Counted from the first letter of the stretch, positions 6,256-14,649 are shown. The stretch is 20,231 nucleotides of DNA from Acididesulfobacillus acetoxydans (GCF_900016645.1 NZ_CDGJ01000105.1), one strand, 5' to 3'. Made by a program: numbers and translations. The notes: a model not told the origin generated them from the letters alone.

Positions 6256-6540
6256 TCACGGGCAATTAAGCCCGCTTTGCGACAGTCCCTTTTTCTCGTC
6301 TTTCAGAACTTCGTAGAGCAAGTGTGCCTCGTCGGCACGAACCGTAGAGGGAACTCCCTTGACCCTGGCCTCCAGAACACGGTTTCCGAATTCAACCAAG
6401 AGGGTATCTCCTATTTTCACTTCGCTCGACGGCTTGGCTATCCGCCCATTGATCCGGATCTTTTGGCCCTCGCAGATATCCTTGGCCACGGATCTCCTTT
6501 TAATCAGGCGGGACACCTTTAAAAACTTGTCAACACGCAT
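6256..6540 (-). CDS. rqcP: S4-domain ribosome quality-control factor RqcP (YabO/Hsp15-like)
   Basis: This 94-residue protein carries an S4 RNA-binding domain over its first 60 residues (MRVDKFLKVSRLIKRRSVAK, then GQKIRINGRIAKPSSEVKIGD). RqcP binds the obstructed 50S subunit and works with RqcH in adding C-terminal alanine tails to stalled nascent chains. The size and motifs match B. subtilis YabO. GAGAGG lies 5 nt before the ATG. It sits 27 bp downstream of hup and upstream of yabP, the usual order, and is probably in one operon with them. Confidence 0.93.
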   Translation of the reverse strand: MRVDKFLKVSRLIKRRSVAKDICEGQKIRINGRIAKPSSEVKIGDTLLVEFGNRVLEARVKGVPSTVRADEAHLLYEVLKDEKKGLSQSGLNCP

Positions 6541-6567
6541 ACCGGCCTCTCAACACCGTCGGCAGCC

Positions 6568-6843
6568 TTACGGCTGAACTGCGTCTTTCAGAGCTTTTCC
6601 CGCCTTAAAACCCGGGACCTTGGAGGCGGGAATGGTAATCTTCTCTTTGGTTTGCGGGTTCAAACCCGTCCTTTCCGAGCGTTCTTTCACTTCGAAAGTT
6701 CCAAAACCCACCAGCTGTACCCTTTCCAGCTTTGCCAGCGTCTCTTCAATGACCGTAAAAACAGCGTTAACCGCTTTTTCGGCATCCTTTTTGGACATGT
6801 CCGTCTTCTCAGCCACCGCGGCCACCAATTCAGCCTTGTTCAA
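6568..6843 (-). CDS. hup: HU family DNA-binding protein
   Basis: HU is the abundant dimeric histone-like protein that bends and compacts DNA. The 91-residue sequence has the N-terminal helices NKAELVAAVAEKTDMSKKDA, the signature VGFGTFEVKERSERTGLNPQ, and the DNA-gripping arm ending VPGFKAGKALKDAV. The start is a TTG at 6841-6843, 7 nt after GGGAGG. A TTG at 6858 would place that ribosome site inside the gene and add residues not found in HU proteins. It lies between mazG and rqcP, a position not occupied by hup in B. subtilis but common in Clostridia. Confidence 0.96.
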   Translation of the reverse strand: MNKAELVAAVAEKTDMSKKDAEKAVNAVFTVIEETLAKLERVQLVGFGTFEVKERSERTGLNPQTKEKITIPASKVPGFKAGKALKDAVQP

Positions 6844-6911
6844 AATGCTCCCTCCCAAAGATTATTCGCCTTATATTTCGCGATAAATAAGCAAACTCCT
6901 GCAATAAACCG

Positions 6912-8375
6912 CTAAGCCAGGACAACTTTACCACTTTTTTCTTGGCTTTTTGCCTTTTCCCAATAAACATCCATCTCCGGTAACGACAGCCGGGCCCAAT
7001 CGCGGCCGTCCTTTTCCGCTAAATCAAGCATACGGACAAACCTGCCCTTAAATTTGGCCACTGCCGCCCGCAAAACCTCTTCGGCCTCCCACCCCAAGAG
7101 CCGGGACAAGTTCACCAGCGCAAAAAACAAGTCGCCGAGTTCCTCCCGAATCCCATCTCCCTGTTCAAGCGCATTCTTCAGCTCGGCCAGCTCTTCTTGA
7201 ACTTTACCCCAAGGGCCTTGCCAATCCTGCCAGTCAAAACCCGCCCGGGCTGCCCGGCCCTGTACTTCCGCCGCCTGCATCAATGCCGGCAGGCTTTCCC
7301 TGGCTTTGAAATACCCCAATCCCCCGCCGGCGGCAGCCTTTTCCGTCTCTTTGACCCGCTCCCAAACCCGAACCACTTCTTCGGCGGTTTTGACCTTGTC
7401 GGAGCCAAAGACGTGGGGATGACGCCGAATCAACTTCTCAATGAGCATACGCATGACATCGTGCAGATTGAACCCATCCGACTCCGCGGCAATTTGTGCG
7501 TGAAAAACCACTTGTAATAACAAGTCTCCCAATTCTTCACATAAATTATACGTGTCCCCGGCCTGAATAGCGTCCAAAACCTCGTAACTTTCCTCGATCA
7601 GGCAAGATTGCAGGGATTCATGGGTCTGCTCCTTATCCCAGGGGCAACCGTCCGCGGCCCGTAACCGCTTCATAATCTCCTCGAGCCGCAGCAAGGAAAC
7701 CACGTTCTCCTGAGGAGGCACCGCCACGGCCGTCAGGTGATCAAAAGCCTGGCGGTCCAATTCATAAAGCGGAACCCGAATCTTTTGAGGAGCGGTGCTG
7801 CCCAACCCCCTCAGGACGTAAACCGGCGCATCATCCGGGTAGCTCTCCATCAAGTCCAGCTTCAGATCGGAAGCGACCAAAGCGCTGTGAACCTGCGGCA
7901 CGACCAACCATTCCCTGCCCGTCGGAGCGGCATTCTTTAACCCGCCGCACTCCCGGACCAGGAGCCCTTCAGCCGGGTCCAAGGGCAGCGCCGTATAAGC
8001 CTCGTCCAGGAAACTCAACGCCGGGTAGACCATAATGTCAACGGTCTGCCCCAATTCCTCTTGCAGAAGACTGACCGTCTTTTCCGCCACCTTGGGATGC
8101 CCGGGAACCGCGTAAACGACCTCGGCCCTTTGGGACAATTCCTCCCTTAAACGCGCGACAATGCACTCGTACACCCCTTCGAACGTCTTTTCCCGCCCAT
8201 AAATATAGTCAAAGGGAATGAACGTCACTCCTTCTCTTCTGAGTTCCTCGACACAGGGATGCCGCTCCGTCCGGACAAAGACCCGATCCGCCTGCTTCAA
8301 TTTCCTGTAGCTCTCCAAGGTCAGCTTGTCCGCCCCGGCCGGGCCGAGACCGATAATATGTAACCTGGCTTTCAC
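6912..8375 (-). CDS. mazG: Tetrapyrrole methylase-like/MazG NTP pyrophosphohydrolase fusion (YabN)
   Basis: This two-domain protein has about 487 residues. Residues 1-220 form a SAM-dependent tetrapyrrole methylase-like domain starting ARLHIIGLGPAGADKLTLES. From about 235 a MazG domain follows with DGCPWDKEQTHESL, the metal-binding pattern EESYEVLDAI and EELGDLLLQVVFHA. A second related segment contains VQEELAELKNAL and REELGDLFFALVNLSRLLG. MazG hydrolyses nucleoside triphosphates to monophosphates, clearing aberrant nucleotides and influencing ppGpp responses. The methylase-like domain's substrate in this family is unknown. GTG at 8375 is chosen because GGAGGTG ends 6 nt before it; the ATG at 8390 would bury that site. 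The fusion matches B. subtilis YabN. Confidence 0.95.
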   Translation of the reverse strand: MKARLHIIGLGPAGADKLTLESYRKLKQADRVFVRTERHPCVEELRREGVTFIPFDYIYGREKTFEGVYECIVARLREELSQRAEVVYAVPGHPKVAEKTVSLLQEELGQTVDIMVYPALSFLDEAYTALPLDPAEGLLVRECGGLKNAAPTGREWLVVPQVHSALVASDLKLDLMESYPDDAPVYVLRGLGSTAPQKIRVPLYELDRQAFDHLTAVAVPPQENVVSLLRLEEIMKRLRAADGCPWDKEQTHESLQSCLIEESYEVLDAIQAGDTYNLCEELGDLLLQVVFHAQIAAESDGFNLHDVMRMLIEKLIRRHPHVFGSDKVKTAEEVVRVWERVKETEKAAAGGGLGYFKARESLPALMQAAEVQGRAARAGFDWQDWQGPWGKVQEELAELKNALEQGDGIREELGDLFFALVNLSRLLGWEAEEVLRAAVAKFKGRFVRMLDLAEKDGRDWARLSLPEMDVYWEKAKSQEKSGKVVLA

Positions 8376-8395
8376 TTGCCCCACCTCCACCTGTT

Positions 8396-8423
8396 ATTCT
8401 AGCGGGCCGGGACGGAAAAGCAA
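8396..8423 (-). promoter_or_regulatory. Possible mazG promoter
   Basis: The minus strand has TTGCTT (8418-8423) and TAGAAT (8396-8401, five of six) with a 16-bp spacer. It lies directly downstream of the spoVT terminator, where mazG needs a new promoter. Confidence 0.4.
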
Positions 8424-8425
8424 AC

Positions 8426-8450
8426 AGACTACGATATATAACCGTAGTCT
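8426..8450 (-). terminator. Terminator of spoVT
   Basis: A perfect 8-bp stem, AGACTACG with CGTAGTCT, encloses a 9-nt AT-rich loop. It is followed on the minus strand by the T-rich stretch GTTTGCTTTT, just past the spoVT stop. The T tract is imperfect. Confidence 0.65.
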
Positions 8451-8474
8451 TGCTCAGGCGCCCACTGGGAATTT

Positions 8475-9038
8475 CTATTGTTCCATTTGCTTGGCCAAAA
8501 AGCCCGCCGCTGTTTCCACCAGCTTAGCCTCCAGTTCCCCCATTTTCACGGCCGGATCTTTGGACATGAGAATCACGGCTCCAATAGGGTCGCCCTCGGC
8601 AATGATTGGGGCAATCATTTCGCAGCCGAGCTTGCACTTCTCGTCCTCATCATTTTCGGGGCAGGTCTTGCACAGGGCGTGCTCACCCGCCTTCTCAACG
8701 TGAATCAGCTTCCGATCTTCCATAGCCTTTTCTGTTGCCGGTCCCAGAGCTTTGTTCAGGTACTCTTTCTTGGAAGCGCCCGCAACAGCGATAATCATGT
8801 CCCGATCCGCGATACAGGCAATATGTCCGGTTGCTTCGTAGAGAGAATCCGCATATTCTCTGGCGAATTCCCCCAGTTCGCCGATCGGCGAGTACTTCTT
8901 AAGGATAACCTCCCCCTCCCGGTCGACAAAGATCTCCAGCGGGTCACCTTCTCTTATGCGAAGCGTCCGACGAATTTCTTTAGGAATAACGACACGGCCC
9001 AGATCGTCAATCCTCCTCACGATGCCTGTTGCTTTCAT
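8475..9038 (-). CDS. spoVT: Stage V sporulation regulator SpoVT (AbrB + GAF)
   Basis: SpoVT is the forespore regulator that tunes SigG-dependent genes. Residues 1-50 form an AbrB-type swapped-hairpin DNA-binding domain (ATGIVRRIDDLGRVVIPKEI). Residues 55-187 form a GAF-like domain (GASKKEYLNKAL, then IAPIIAEGDPIGAVILMSKD). Unlike the B. subtilis protein, it carries a four-cysteine segment, C123-x2-C126-x8-C135-x3-C139, inserted just before the conserved IAPII strand. This looks able to bind a metal or respond to redox state; that is inference. AGGAGG lies 11 nt before the ATG. A SigG-like promoter precedes the gene by about 110 bp and a terminator follows it, so it is monocistronic. Confidence 0.97.
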   Translation of the reverse strand: MKATGIVRRIDDLGRVVIPKEIRRTLRIREGDPLEIFVDREGEVILKKYSPIGELGEFAREYADSLYEATGHIACIADRDMIIAVAGASKKEYLNKALGPATEKAMEDRKLIHVEKAGEHALCKTCPENDEDEKCKLGCEMIAPIIAEGDPIGAVILMSKDPAVKMGELEAKLVETAAGFLAKQMEQ

Positions 9039-9157
9039 GGATGCCCTTCCCTCCTTTTGTCGTCCCCGTACGCCGGCCTTGACGGCGATAAATTTCTGAC
9101 CGATCCGGCCCGCGCAGAAACTTTAAATCCGCCGGCCAATGGCTTTAATTTCATAAA

Positions 9158-9187
9158 TAGTATATATCCCGCCCTTAGAGATTATTC
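9158..9187 (-). promoter_or_regulatory. SigG-type promoter of spoVT
   Basis: The minus strand has GAATA (9183-9187), an 18-bp spacer and TATACTA (9158-9164). The SigG consensus is GHATR-N18-CATWMTA, so only one position deviates. spoVT is a SigG target in B. subtilis. The leader would be about 110 nt. Confidence 0.65.
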
Positions 9188-9239
9188 ATTTTTTTCCAAG
9201 CCGCTGAAAACTTAGTTAAACTGGGGTTTAAACGCGGAA

Positions 9240-9270
9240 AAGGAAAGCATTCCATAAAAATGCTTTCCTT
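9240..9270 (-). terminator. Terminator after the foldase gene
   Basis: A perfect 12-bp stem, AAGGAAAGCATT (9240-9251) with its complement (9259-9270), has a 7-nt loop. On the minus strand it ends in CCTTTTCC. It lies about 20 bp after the foldase stop codon and separates it from spoVT. Confidence 0.8.
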
Positions 9271-9289
9271 GCGAATCAACTGCTCTTTT

Positions 9290-10261
9290 CTATTGTGCCG
9301 GGGCGGGTGTGGGAGCCGACGGAGCGGCTGTGGGCTCAAAGCCGTGGGCGTACTTGATTGTCGCCTTTTTCATCAGGGCATCCATGTAGCTTTGAAACTT
9401 GGCATCTTTGGCACTGGTCAGGGCATCCTGTTCGACCTGGGCCTTAACCGCGTTAAAATCGGGGGTCACGGCCGGCTTATGTGCCTCCACCAAGATAATA
9501 TGATAACCATATGAGGATTTAACCGGCGTCTGCGACCAGGTCCCGACTTTCTGGGAGAAGGCCGCCTTGGCAAAGGCAGGATCCATCTGGTTCTGCGTGA
9601 AAAAGCCGAGTTCGCCGCCCTTGTCTTTTGAGCCCGGATCGGTCGACTTTTCCTTGGCTAGTTGGGCAAAATTCGCTCCCTTGTTCAATTCTGCGATGAT
9701 TTGTTCGGCTTCCGCTTTCGTCTTGACCAGGATATGCCTGGCCTCCACCTCTTCCGGATGACCGTATTGGGACTTGTGGGCGTTAAAATAATTTTGAACG
9801 TCGCTCGCACTGACTTTTACACCGGTACTGACCTTCTGGTACAGGGCCAGAAAGTCCAGAAGCTCCTGTTCCGTCATCCCCTGCTGCTTTAGGGCATCCT
9901 GAAATTTAGCTTCCGTCCCGAAATTTTGTTTCAGCCCCGCTTCCTGCTGCTTGACCTGGCTGTCATTCGTGCTGAGGCCCAGTTTTCTCACCTCCTGAGA
10001 GATGACATCCCCTTCCACCATGCGCTGCAGAATATTGTTCTTCAGTTGCGCCTCCGCCTGTTTCCCCTGGGCTGAAGTAAAATCCATCCCCTGGGTCTTG
10101 TATAAAGCTTCGGATGCCGCAACCCGTTGGTCGAAATCGCTCTGGGATATGGCCTGCCCATTGACCCTGGCCACCCATTTCCCGCCTGTCAATGAGCACC
10201 CCGCCGTCGCCAAAAGAACTACCAAGGCTCCGGCCACTATTCCCAACCGGGCTCTTTTCAA
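9290..10261 (-). CDS. Foldase lipoprotein, PrsA/SurA-type peptidyl-prolyl isomerase
   Basis: This 323-residue exported lipoprotein has a signal peptide MKRARLGIVAGALVVLLATA ending in a lipobox-like TAGC with Cys22 as the lipid anchor. A SurA-like helical N-terminal domain follows (about 25-165). A parvulin rotamase domain lies at about 172-260 (EARHILVKTKAEAEQI, then GGELGFFTQNQMDPAFAKAA and SSYGYHIILVEAH). A short Ala/Pro/Thr tail closes the protein. PrsA-type proteins assist folding of secreted proteins outside the membrane. The start codon is TTG, with AAAGG about 11 nt upstream. It lies between mfd and spoVT and has its own promoter and terminator. Family certain; true orthology to B. subtilis prsA not claimed. 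Confidence 0.93.
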   Translation of the reverse strand: MKRARLGIVAGALVVLLATAGCSLTGGKWVARVNGQAISQSDFDQRVAASEALYKTQGMDFTSAQGKQAEAQLKNNILQRMVEGDVISQEVRKLGLSTNDSQVKQQEAGLKQNFGTEAKFQDALKQQGMTEQELLDFLALYQKVSTGVKVSASDVQNYFNAHKSQYGHPEEVEARHILVKTKAEAEQIIAELNKGANFAQLAKEKSTDPGSKDKGGELGFFTQNQMDPAFAKAAFSQKVGTWSQTPVKSSYGYHIILVEAHKPAVTPDFNAVKAQVEQDALTSAKDAKFQSYMDALMKKATIKYAHGFEPTAAPSAPTPAPAQ

Positions 10262-10295
10262 TCAATCCACGACCTTTCCTAAATCCAATGCCACC

Positions 10296-10324
10296 ATTAT
10301 ATCAAGCGGATGGACGCTCTGCAA
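10296..10324 (-). promoter_or_regulatory. Promoter of the foldase gene, overlapping the mfd 3' end
   Basis: A perfect TATAAT (10296-10301) is preceded at 17 bp by TTGCAG (10319-10324, three of six). The -10 abuts the mfd stop codon and the leader is about 28 nt. Confidence 0.5.
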
Positions 10325-13300
10325 TGTCGAAAAAAGTCGTAAGCGTCTCCCGCACCGCCTGTAACAATTGCGTCTGGTCCAGAATCCTGACCCTGACCTT
10401 GCATTCCAATCGTCCGTCCGAGGCAGTGCCAAAAGCCAGGGGATACCGGGAATTGGAAGCTACCTGCATCAGTTTCTCCCCGCTCAGCCCCGGGTCGGCC
10501 GCAAAACGCAAAGTGACCTGCTGTTTGTTTTGCTGGATCTGTTCGATCTTCAACTCGCTCGCCAGCCATTTGAGCCGGACGATATGCAGTAGGTTTTCCA
10601 CCTCCCTGGGTGGCGTACCGAAGCGGTCTATAAGTTCGTCCAGCATCTCCGCCAGGGCGTTCTCATCTTGAATCTGCGCCATCCGTTGATAAAGGGAGGC
10701 TTTTAATCCCGCGTCCCCGATGTAATCGTCCGGCAGAAAAGCGTCAACCTGGAGTTCAATACTCGGTTCCACCCGGGTCTCAACCATTTCCCCCCGGATC
10801 TCGGCCACAGCCTCCCGCAGCATTTGAACATAGAGGTCAAACCCGACCGCAGTCACATGACCGTGCTGCTGCGCGCCGATGATATTCCCGGCTCCCCGAA
10901 TCTCCAGGTCCCGCATCGCGATCTTGAAACCCGAACCGAATTCCGTAAATTCCCGAATGGCGGCCAGCCTTTTTTCCGCGACTTCCGAGAGCACCTTTTG
11001 CGGTTTGTACAAAAAATAAGCGAACGCCTTGCGGTTGGAGCGGCCCACGCGACCCCTGATCTGATAAAGTTGTGCCAGGCCCAAACGATCCGATTCATCC
11101 ACAATGAGCGTATTCACATTGGGCATGTCCAGGCCGCTTTCAATAATTGTCGTGGCCATGAGCACGTCGGTCTCTCCCTCCAGAAAAGCGAGCATTTCCC
11201 GTTCCAGGGCCACCTCGTTCATCTGTCCGTGAGCAATCCCGTAACGGGCCTCCGGCACGAGTTCCCGCAAAAAATAAGCGACTTGGTCCATATCCTCCAC
11301 CCGGTTGTGCACATAAAAAACCTGGCCGCCCCGCTGGATCTCCCGCCGTATGGCCTCGCGCACAAGTTCGGGACGGAACTCCGCGACATAGGTCTGGACC
11401 GGATAGCGGTCTTCCGGAGGAGTCTCGATCACACTCATATCGCGGACTCCAATCATGGACATATGCAGCGTCCGGGGAATAGGGGTCGCCGAGAGAGTCA
11501 GCACATCTACGTTGGCCTTGAGAGACTTGAGCTTTTCCTTATGGGCCACGCCAAACCTCTGTTCCTCATCAATGATCAAAAGACCTAAATCTTTAAACTT
11601 CACTTGGTCCGAAATCAAGCGGTGCGTTCCGACGACCACGTCGATGGAGCCGCCCTTAAGTCCCGCCATGATCGCTTTCTGCTCTTTGGCGCTGCGGAAA
11701 CGGCTCAGCATTTCAATGGTCACCGGATAACCCATGAAGCGTTCCCGAAAAGTATTGAAGTGCTGTTGGGCCAGGATCGTGGTCGGGACGAGAACGGCCA
11801 CCTGTTTACTGTCCATGACTGCTTTAAACACGGCTCTCAACGCGACCTCCGTCTTACCGTAGCCCACGTCCCCGCAGAGCAGGCGGTCCATGGGCCGGCT
11901 GCGCATCATGTCTTCTTTGACCTCCTGAATGCACTGCAATTGATCCGGGGTCTCCTGGTAAGGGAATTTTTCCTCAAATTCCCGCTGCCAGACGTTATCG
12001 GGACCGAAACCGAAACCTTGGGTCGCTTCTCTTTGAGCGTAAAGCTTGACCAGGTCAAAAGCCAGTTCCTTCACGGCGCTGCGCGCTTTTGACTTCACCT
12101 TATGCCATTCATTGCCGCCCAATTTGTAGAGTTTCGGCACGCTGTCCCCCTCGCTGCCCAAATATTTCTGCAAAAGATGCAATTGGTCAAGAGGAATATA
12201 AAGACGGTCCTCCCCGGCATAGCGCACAGTAAAATAGTCTTTCTCCACCCCCCCGATGGTCAGACGCTCAATGCCCACAAACTGCCCGATACCGTGCTGG
12301 ACGTGAACCACATAGTCTCCCGGCTTAAGATCCGTCAAAAGGACCTGTGAGGCACTTTTTTTCGGGGCCGCCGGTTTCGGAACGGCCCCCGGGCCTTTAC
12401 GTTCCCGTTTATAAATCTCCAATTCCGTCAGAATCACCAGTTTACCCAGAGGCAGCTCAAACCCGTGATCGATCGAAAATGGATAGACGTAGACATTCCC
12501 TCCTTCCACCGGGTCGGAGAGACCGCGGCGGTAGGCCGTTACCCCCAGATCCTTGAGACCTTGAAGCAAACGGCTGCTGTGTTCCTGATCCCCGGCGAAC
12601 AAAGCAATGACATTTCCCTGGCTCTTCCAGTGCCCTATCTCGTCCACCAACATGCGGGTCTTCCCCATAAATCCGGTCAGAGGCCGGGCTGACAAATTAA
12701 AAACTCTTTTCGGCGCCAGCCCCGGCGCCTCTCTCAAAAGCGTAGACAAGCCCACGATCGGCCGCTCCGAACCGAAACGCAAAATATCTTCATAATCCAG
12801 GAATTGCTTCTCGGGGTTAAAAAACGCATCCCCATGTTCCAACTGCCTGGTGAACTCCTCCATCCTCTCCCTCTCCTGGAAATCAAGCTGCTCTTTAATC
12901 CGCAGGGGCTCATCAAGAACCACCAAACGATCGGGAGAAAGGTAGGAAAAGAATGTTACCAGTTTTTCTTGCCCCATACCGAGAAATGGATAGACGTTTT
13001 CATCGACAAACCCCTGCTCCAGCCGCGTTTCAATATGAGCGGCTTTTTCCAGTATACGGCCGGCCGCCTCCGGTTTGCCCAACCTCTGCAAACGCCCGGA
13101 AGCCCGGCGGGCCTGTGCTTTCACTTCCCAACGCAGGTGCTCTGTTTCTTCCTTGGTCAGAATGTACTCCAGAACCGGCGGAATCCTCACCTCTGCCTGT
13201 GCGGCTATGGATTTCTGCGACTCCATGTCGAAGGTACGCAGGGAATCCACCTCATCATCGAAAAATTCCAGGCGCACGGCCTCCCCGCTCAGAGGGGCAA

Positions 13301-13850
13301 TATCCAGAATCCCTCCCCGCAAGGCAAACTGCCCTCTTCCTTCCACGACCTCCACGCGTTCATACCCGCCGGCAACCAGTTGAGTGAGGACTCCCGGCAA
13401 GGCATAGTGCCCCCCCGATTTGAACTCAAGAATATGCCCGCGCCATTTCTCGGGCGGAAACAGCCGCCTTTCCACTGCCAAAACCGGAGCCACCACCGTG
13501 AGGGAATTATCCCCGGCCAGCCTGTCCAAGACCCTGATCCGTTCTGCCGTAATCTCCCGGCTGCGGCCCAGAACCTCAAAGGGCAGCCACTCGGTCGGCG
13601 GAAAAAGCAAGATTTCCTCATAGGGCAGCCAAGTCCTCAGGTCCCGCTGCCACTTGCGTGCCTGTTCCTCCGAGTAGGTCAAAATAAGGGCAGAGCGGGA
13701 GCGCAGAATCTCACCCACGAAAGCCGCTTTTTGGCTCCCCGTCAAATTATAAACCATCTGGGGATATTCTAACTGTTTTAAGGCCCAGTCCGCTTCTTCG
13801 ATATCCAAACCTTGGCGCAAATAATCGTGAATTGTCTTCAATGCAGCCAT
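10302..13850 (-). CDS. mfd: Transcription-repair coupling factor Mfd
   Basis: Mfd removes RNA polymerase stalled at DNA lesions and recruits UvrA for nucleotide excision repair. At about 1182 residues it has normal length. A UvrB-like N-terminal module spans about 1-350. The CarD-like RNA polymerase-interacting domain is at about 503-560 (KPGDYVVHVQHGIGQFVGIE). The translocase follows, with Walker A GDVGYGKT near 658, DEEQ near 758, SATPIPRTLHMS and RGRVGRS. The C-terminal TRCF domain contains SLYQRMAQIQDENALAEML. The frame is open to 13925, but the sequence upstream of MAALKTIHDY is not Mfd-like. The exact start is unsettled between ATG 13850, which abuts AAAGG, and TTG 13841, 9 nt from it. 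Confidence 0.98.
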   Translation of the reverse strand: MAALKTIHDYLRQGLDIEEADWALKQLEYPQMVYNLTGSQKAAFVGEILRSRSALILTYSEEQARKWQRDLRTWLPYEEILLFPPTEWLPFEVLGRSREITAERIRVLDRLAGDNSLTVVAPVLAVERRLFPPEKWRGHILEFKSGGHYALPGVLTQLVAGGYERVEVVEGRGQFALRGGILDIAPLSGEAVRLEFFDDEVDSLRTFDMESQKSIAAQAEVRIPPVLEYILTKEETEHLRWEVKAQARRASGRLQRLGKPEAAGRILEKAAHIETRLEQGFVDENVYPFLGMGQEKLVTFFSYLSPDRLVVLDEPLRIKEQLDFQERERMEEFTRQLEHGDAFFNPEKQFLDYEDILRFGSERPIVGLSTLLREAPGLAPKRVFNLSARPLTGFMGKTRMLVDEIGHWKSQGNVIALFAGDQEHSSRLLQGLKDLGVTAYRRGLSDPVEGGNVYVYPFSIDHGFELPLGKLVILTELEIYKRERKGPGAVPKPAAPKKSASQVLLTDLKPGDYVVHVQHGIGQFVGIERLTIGGVEKDYFTVRYAGEDRLYIPLDQLHLLQKYLGSEGDSVPKLYKLGGNEWHKVKSKARSAVKELAFDLVKLYAQREATQGFGFGPDNVWQREFEEKFPYQETPDQLQCIQEVKEDMMRSRPMDRLLCGDVGYGKTEVALRAVFKAVMDSKQVAVLVPTTILAQQHFNTFRERFMGYPVTIEMLSRFRSAKEQKAIMAGLKGGSIDVVVGTHRLISDQVKFKDLGLLIIDEEQRFGVAHKEKLKSLKANVDVLTLSATPIPRTLHMSMIGVRDMSVIETPPEDRYPVQTYVAEFRPELVREAIRREIQRGGQVFYVHNRVEDMDQVAYFLRELVPEARYGIAHGQMNEVALEREMLAFLEGETDVLMATTIIESGLDMPNVNTLIVDESDRLGLAQLYQIRGRVGRSNRKAFAYFLYKPQKVLSEVAEKRLAAIREFTEFGSGFKIAMRDLEIRGAGNIIGAQQHGHVTAVGFDLYVQMLREAVAEIRGEMVETRVEPSIELQVDAFLPDDYIGDAGLKASLYQRMAQIQDENALAEMLDELIDRFGTPPREVENLLHIVRLKWLASELKIEQIQQNKQQVTLRFAADPGLSGEKLMQVASNSRYPLAFGTASDGRLECKVRVRILDQTQLLQAVRETLTTFFDIAERPSA

Positions 13851-13930
13851 CCTTTCAACAGTGCAACACAAAAAGATGAACGTCCCGGAGTGGACCCCCA
13901 TAGAGTAAATAGGTTTGTGCCGCAATTCCC

Positions 13931-13959
13931 AATTTAACGCAAAGCACTTCCTTTGTCAA
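13931..13959 (-). promoter_or_regulatory. SigA-type promoter of mfd
   Basis: The minus strand has a perfect TTGACA (13954-13959), a 17-bp spacer and TAAATT (13931-13936, four of six). The predicted leader is about 70-80 nt. It lies next to the 26-bp repeat. Confidence 0.5.
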
Positions 13960-13971
13960 TGATGGGGAAAA

Positions 13972-14049
13972 CAATTGCCGGAGACTTCACCCCAAAATGT
14001 TCGCTTCGAAACTTCGCCCGCAATGTCGGCGTCAAAACTTCGCCCGCAA
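13972..14049. repeat. 26-bp tandem repeat between pth and mfd
   Basis: Two adjacent 26-bp units (13998-14023 and 14024-14049) share an identical 15-bp core, AAACTTCGCCCGCAA, and about 22 of 26 bases overall. A third, degenerate unit at 13972-13997 keeps a GACTTCACCCC-like core. It fills most of the gap where B. subtilis carries fin, and contains no open frame of its own. It could be a dispersed intergenic repeat. Confidence 0.7.
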
Positions 14050-14088
14050 ATCTCCCCTTTGGACTAGGTTTGCCTAACCCCGAGTTGG

Positions 14089-14649
14089 TTATGCGCGGTT
14101 GTACCGATTCATCGCTTCGGCCGTATCCCCGGTCAGCCAGACTCCGGCCGCCTGCTCCGCCTTGGCCAGCACCCCTTCCAAAAGTTCGATTTCCCCCGGC
14201 AAAAACCTGCCCAAAACGTAAGCGGCCGCTTCCCAGCCGGCAGGCGGGCGCCCAATCCCGATTCTCAGGCGCCAAAAGTCCTCTGCTCCCAGTTCTGCCA
14301 AGAGTGAGAGAACTCCTCTGTGCCCGCCGGCACCCCCCCTCCGGCGCAGGCGCATCCTGCCCAAGGCCAGGTCCAAGTCGTCATGAACCACGAGGATTTC
14401 CGAGGCCGGGATCTTGTAGAAACCTGCCAATTCCCTTACGGCCCGCCCGCTGAGATTCATGTAAGTCTGGGGTTTAAAGAGCACAACCCGTTCCCCGGAA
14501 ACCTCCCCCATCGCCATCAGGCCGTGATATTTGGGCCTGAAATCCCATCCCCATCGTTTGGCCAAATTATCGACCAGCACAAATCCCACATTGTGCCTGG
14601 TTTCGGCATATTCGGGGCCGGGATTTCCCAACCCGGCTATGACTTTCAT
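14089..14649 (-). CDS. pth: Peptidyl-tRNA hydrolase
   Basis: Pth recycles peptidyl-tRNA dropped from ribosomes by cleaving the ester bond. The 186-residue protein has the N-terminal signature GLGNPGPEYAETRHNVGF with Asn9 and the catalytic His19. QTYMNLSG follows, then HDDLDLALGRMRLRRRGGAG with Asp90. The segment usually read as GGHNG is GGHRG here, so Arg111 replaces the Asn that contacts substrate in the E. coli enzyme. The ATG at 14649 follows AAGGAG by 6 nt and gives the canonical MKVIAGLGNPGP start; a more upstream ATG at 14679 adds ten unlikely residues. It precedes mfd, as in B. subtilis (spoVC-fin-mfd) but without fin. Confidence 0.96.
   Translation of the reverse strand: MKVIAGLGNPGPEYAETRHNVGFVLVDNLAKRWGWDFRPKYHGLMAMGEVSGERVVLFKPQTYMNLSGRAVRELAGFYKIPASEILVVHDDLDLALGRMRLRRRGGAGGHRGVLSLLAELGAEDFWRLRIGIGRPPAGWEAAAYVLGRFLPGEIELLEGVLAKAEQAAGVWLTGDTAEAMNRYNRA

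Noticed and set aside
12804..13772. Plus-strand open frame of 322 codons opposite mfd
   Set aside because: It is antisense to the UvrB-like part of Mfd, has no family motif and no convincing ribosome site.
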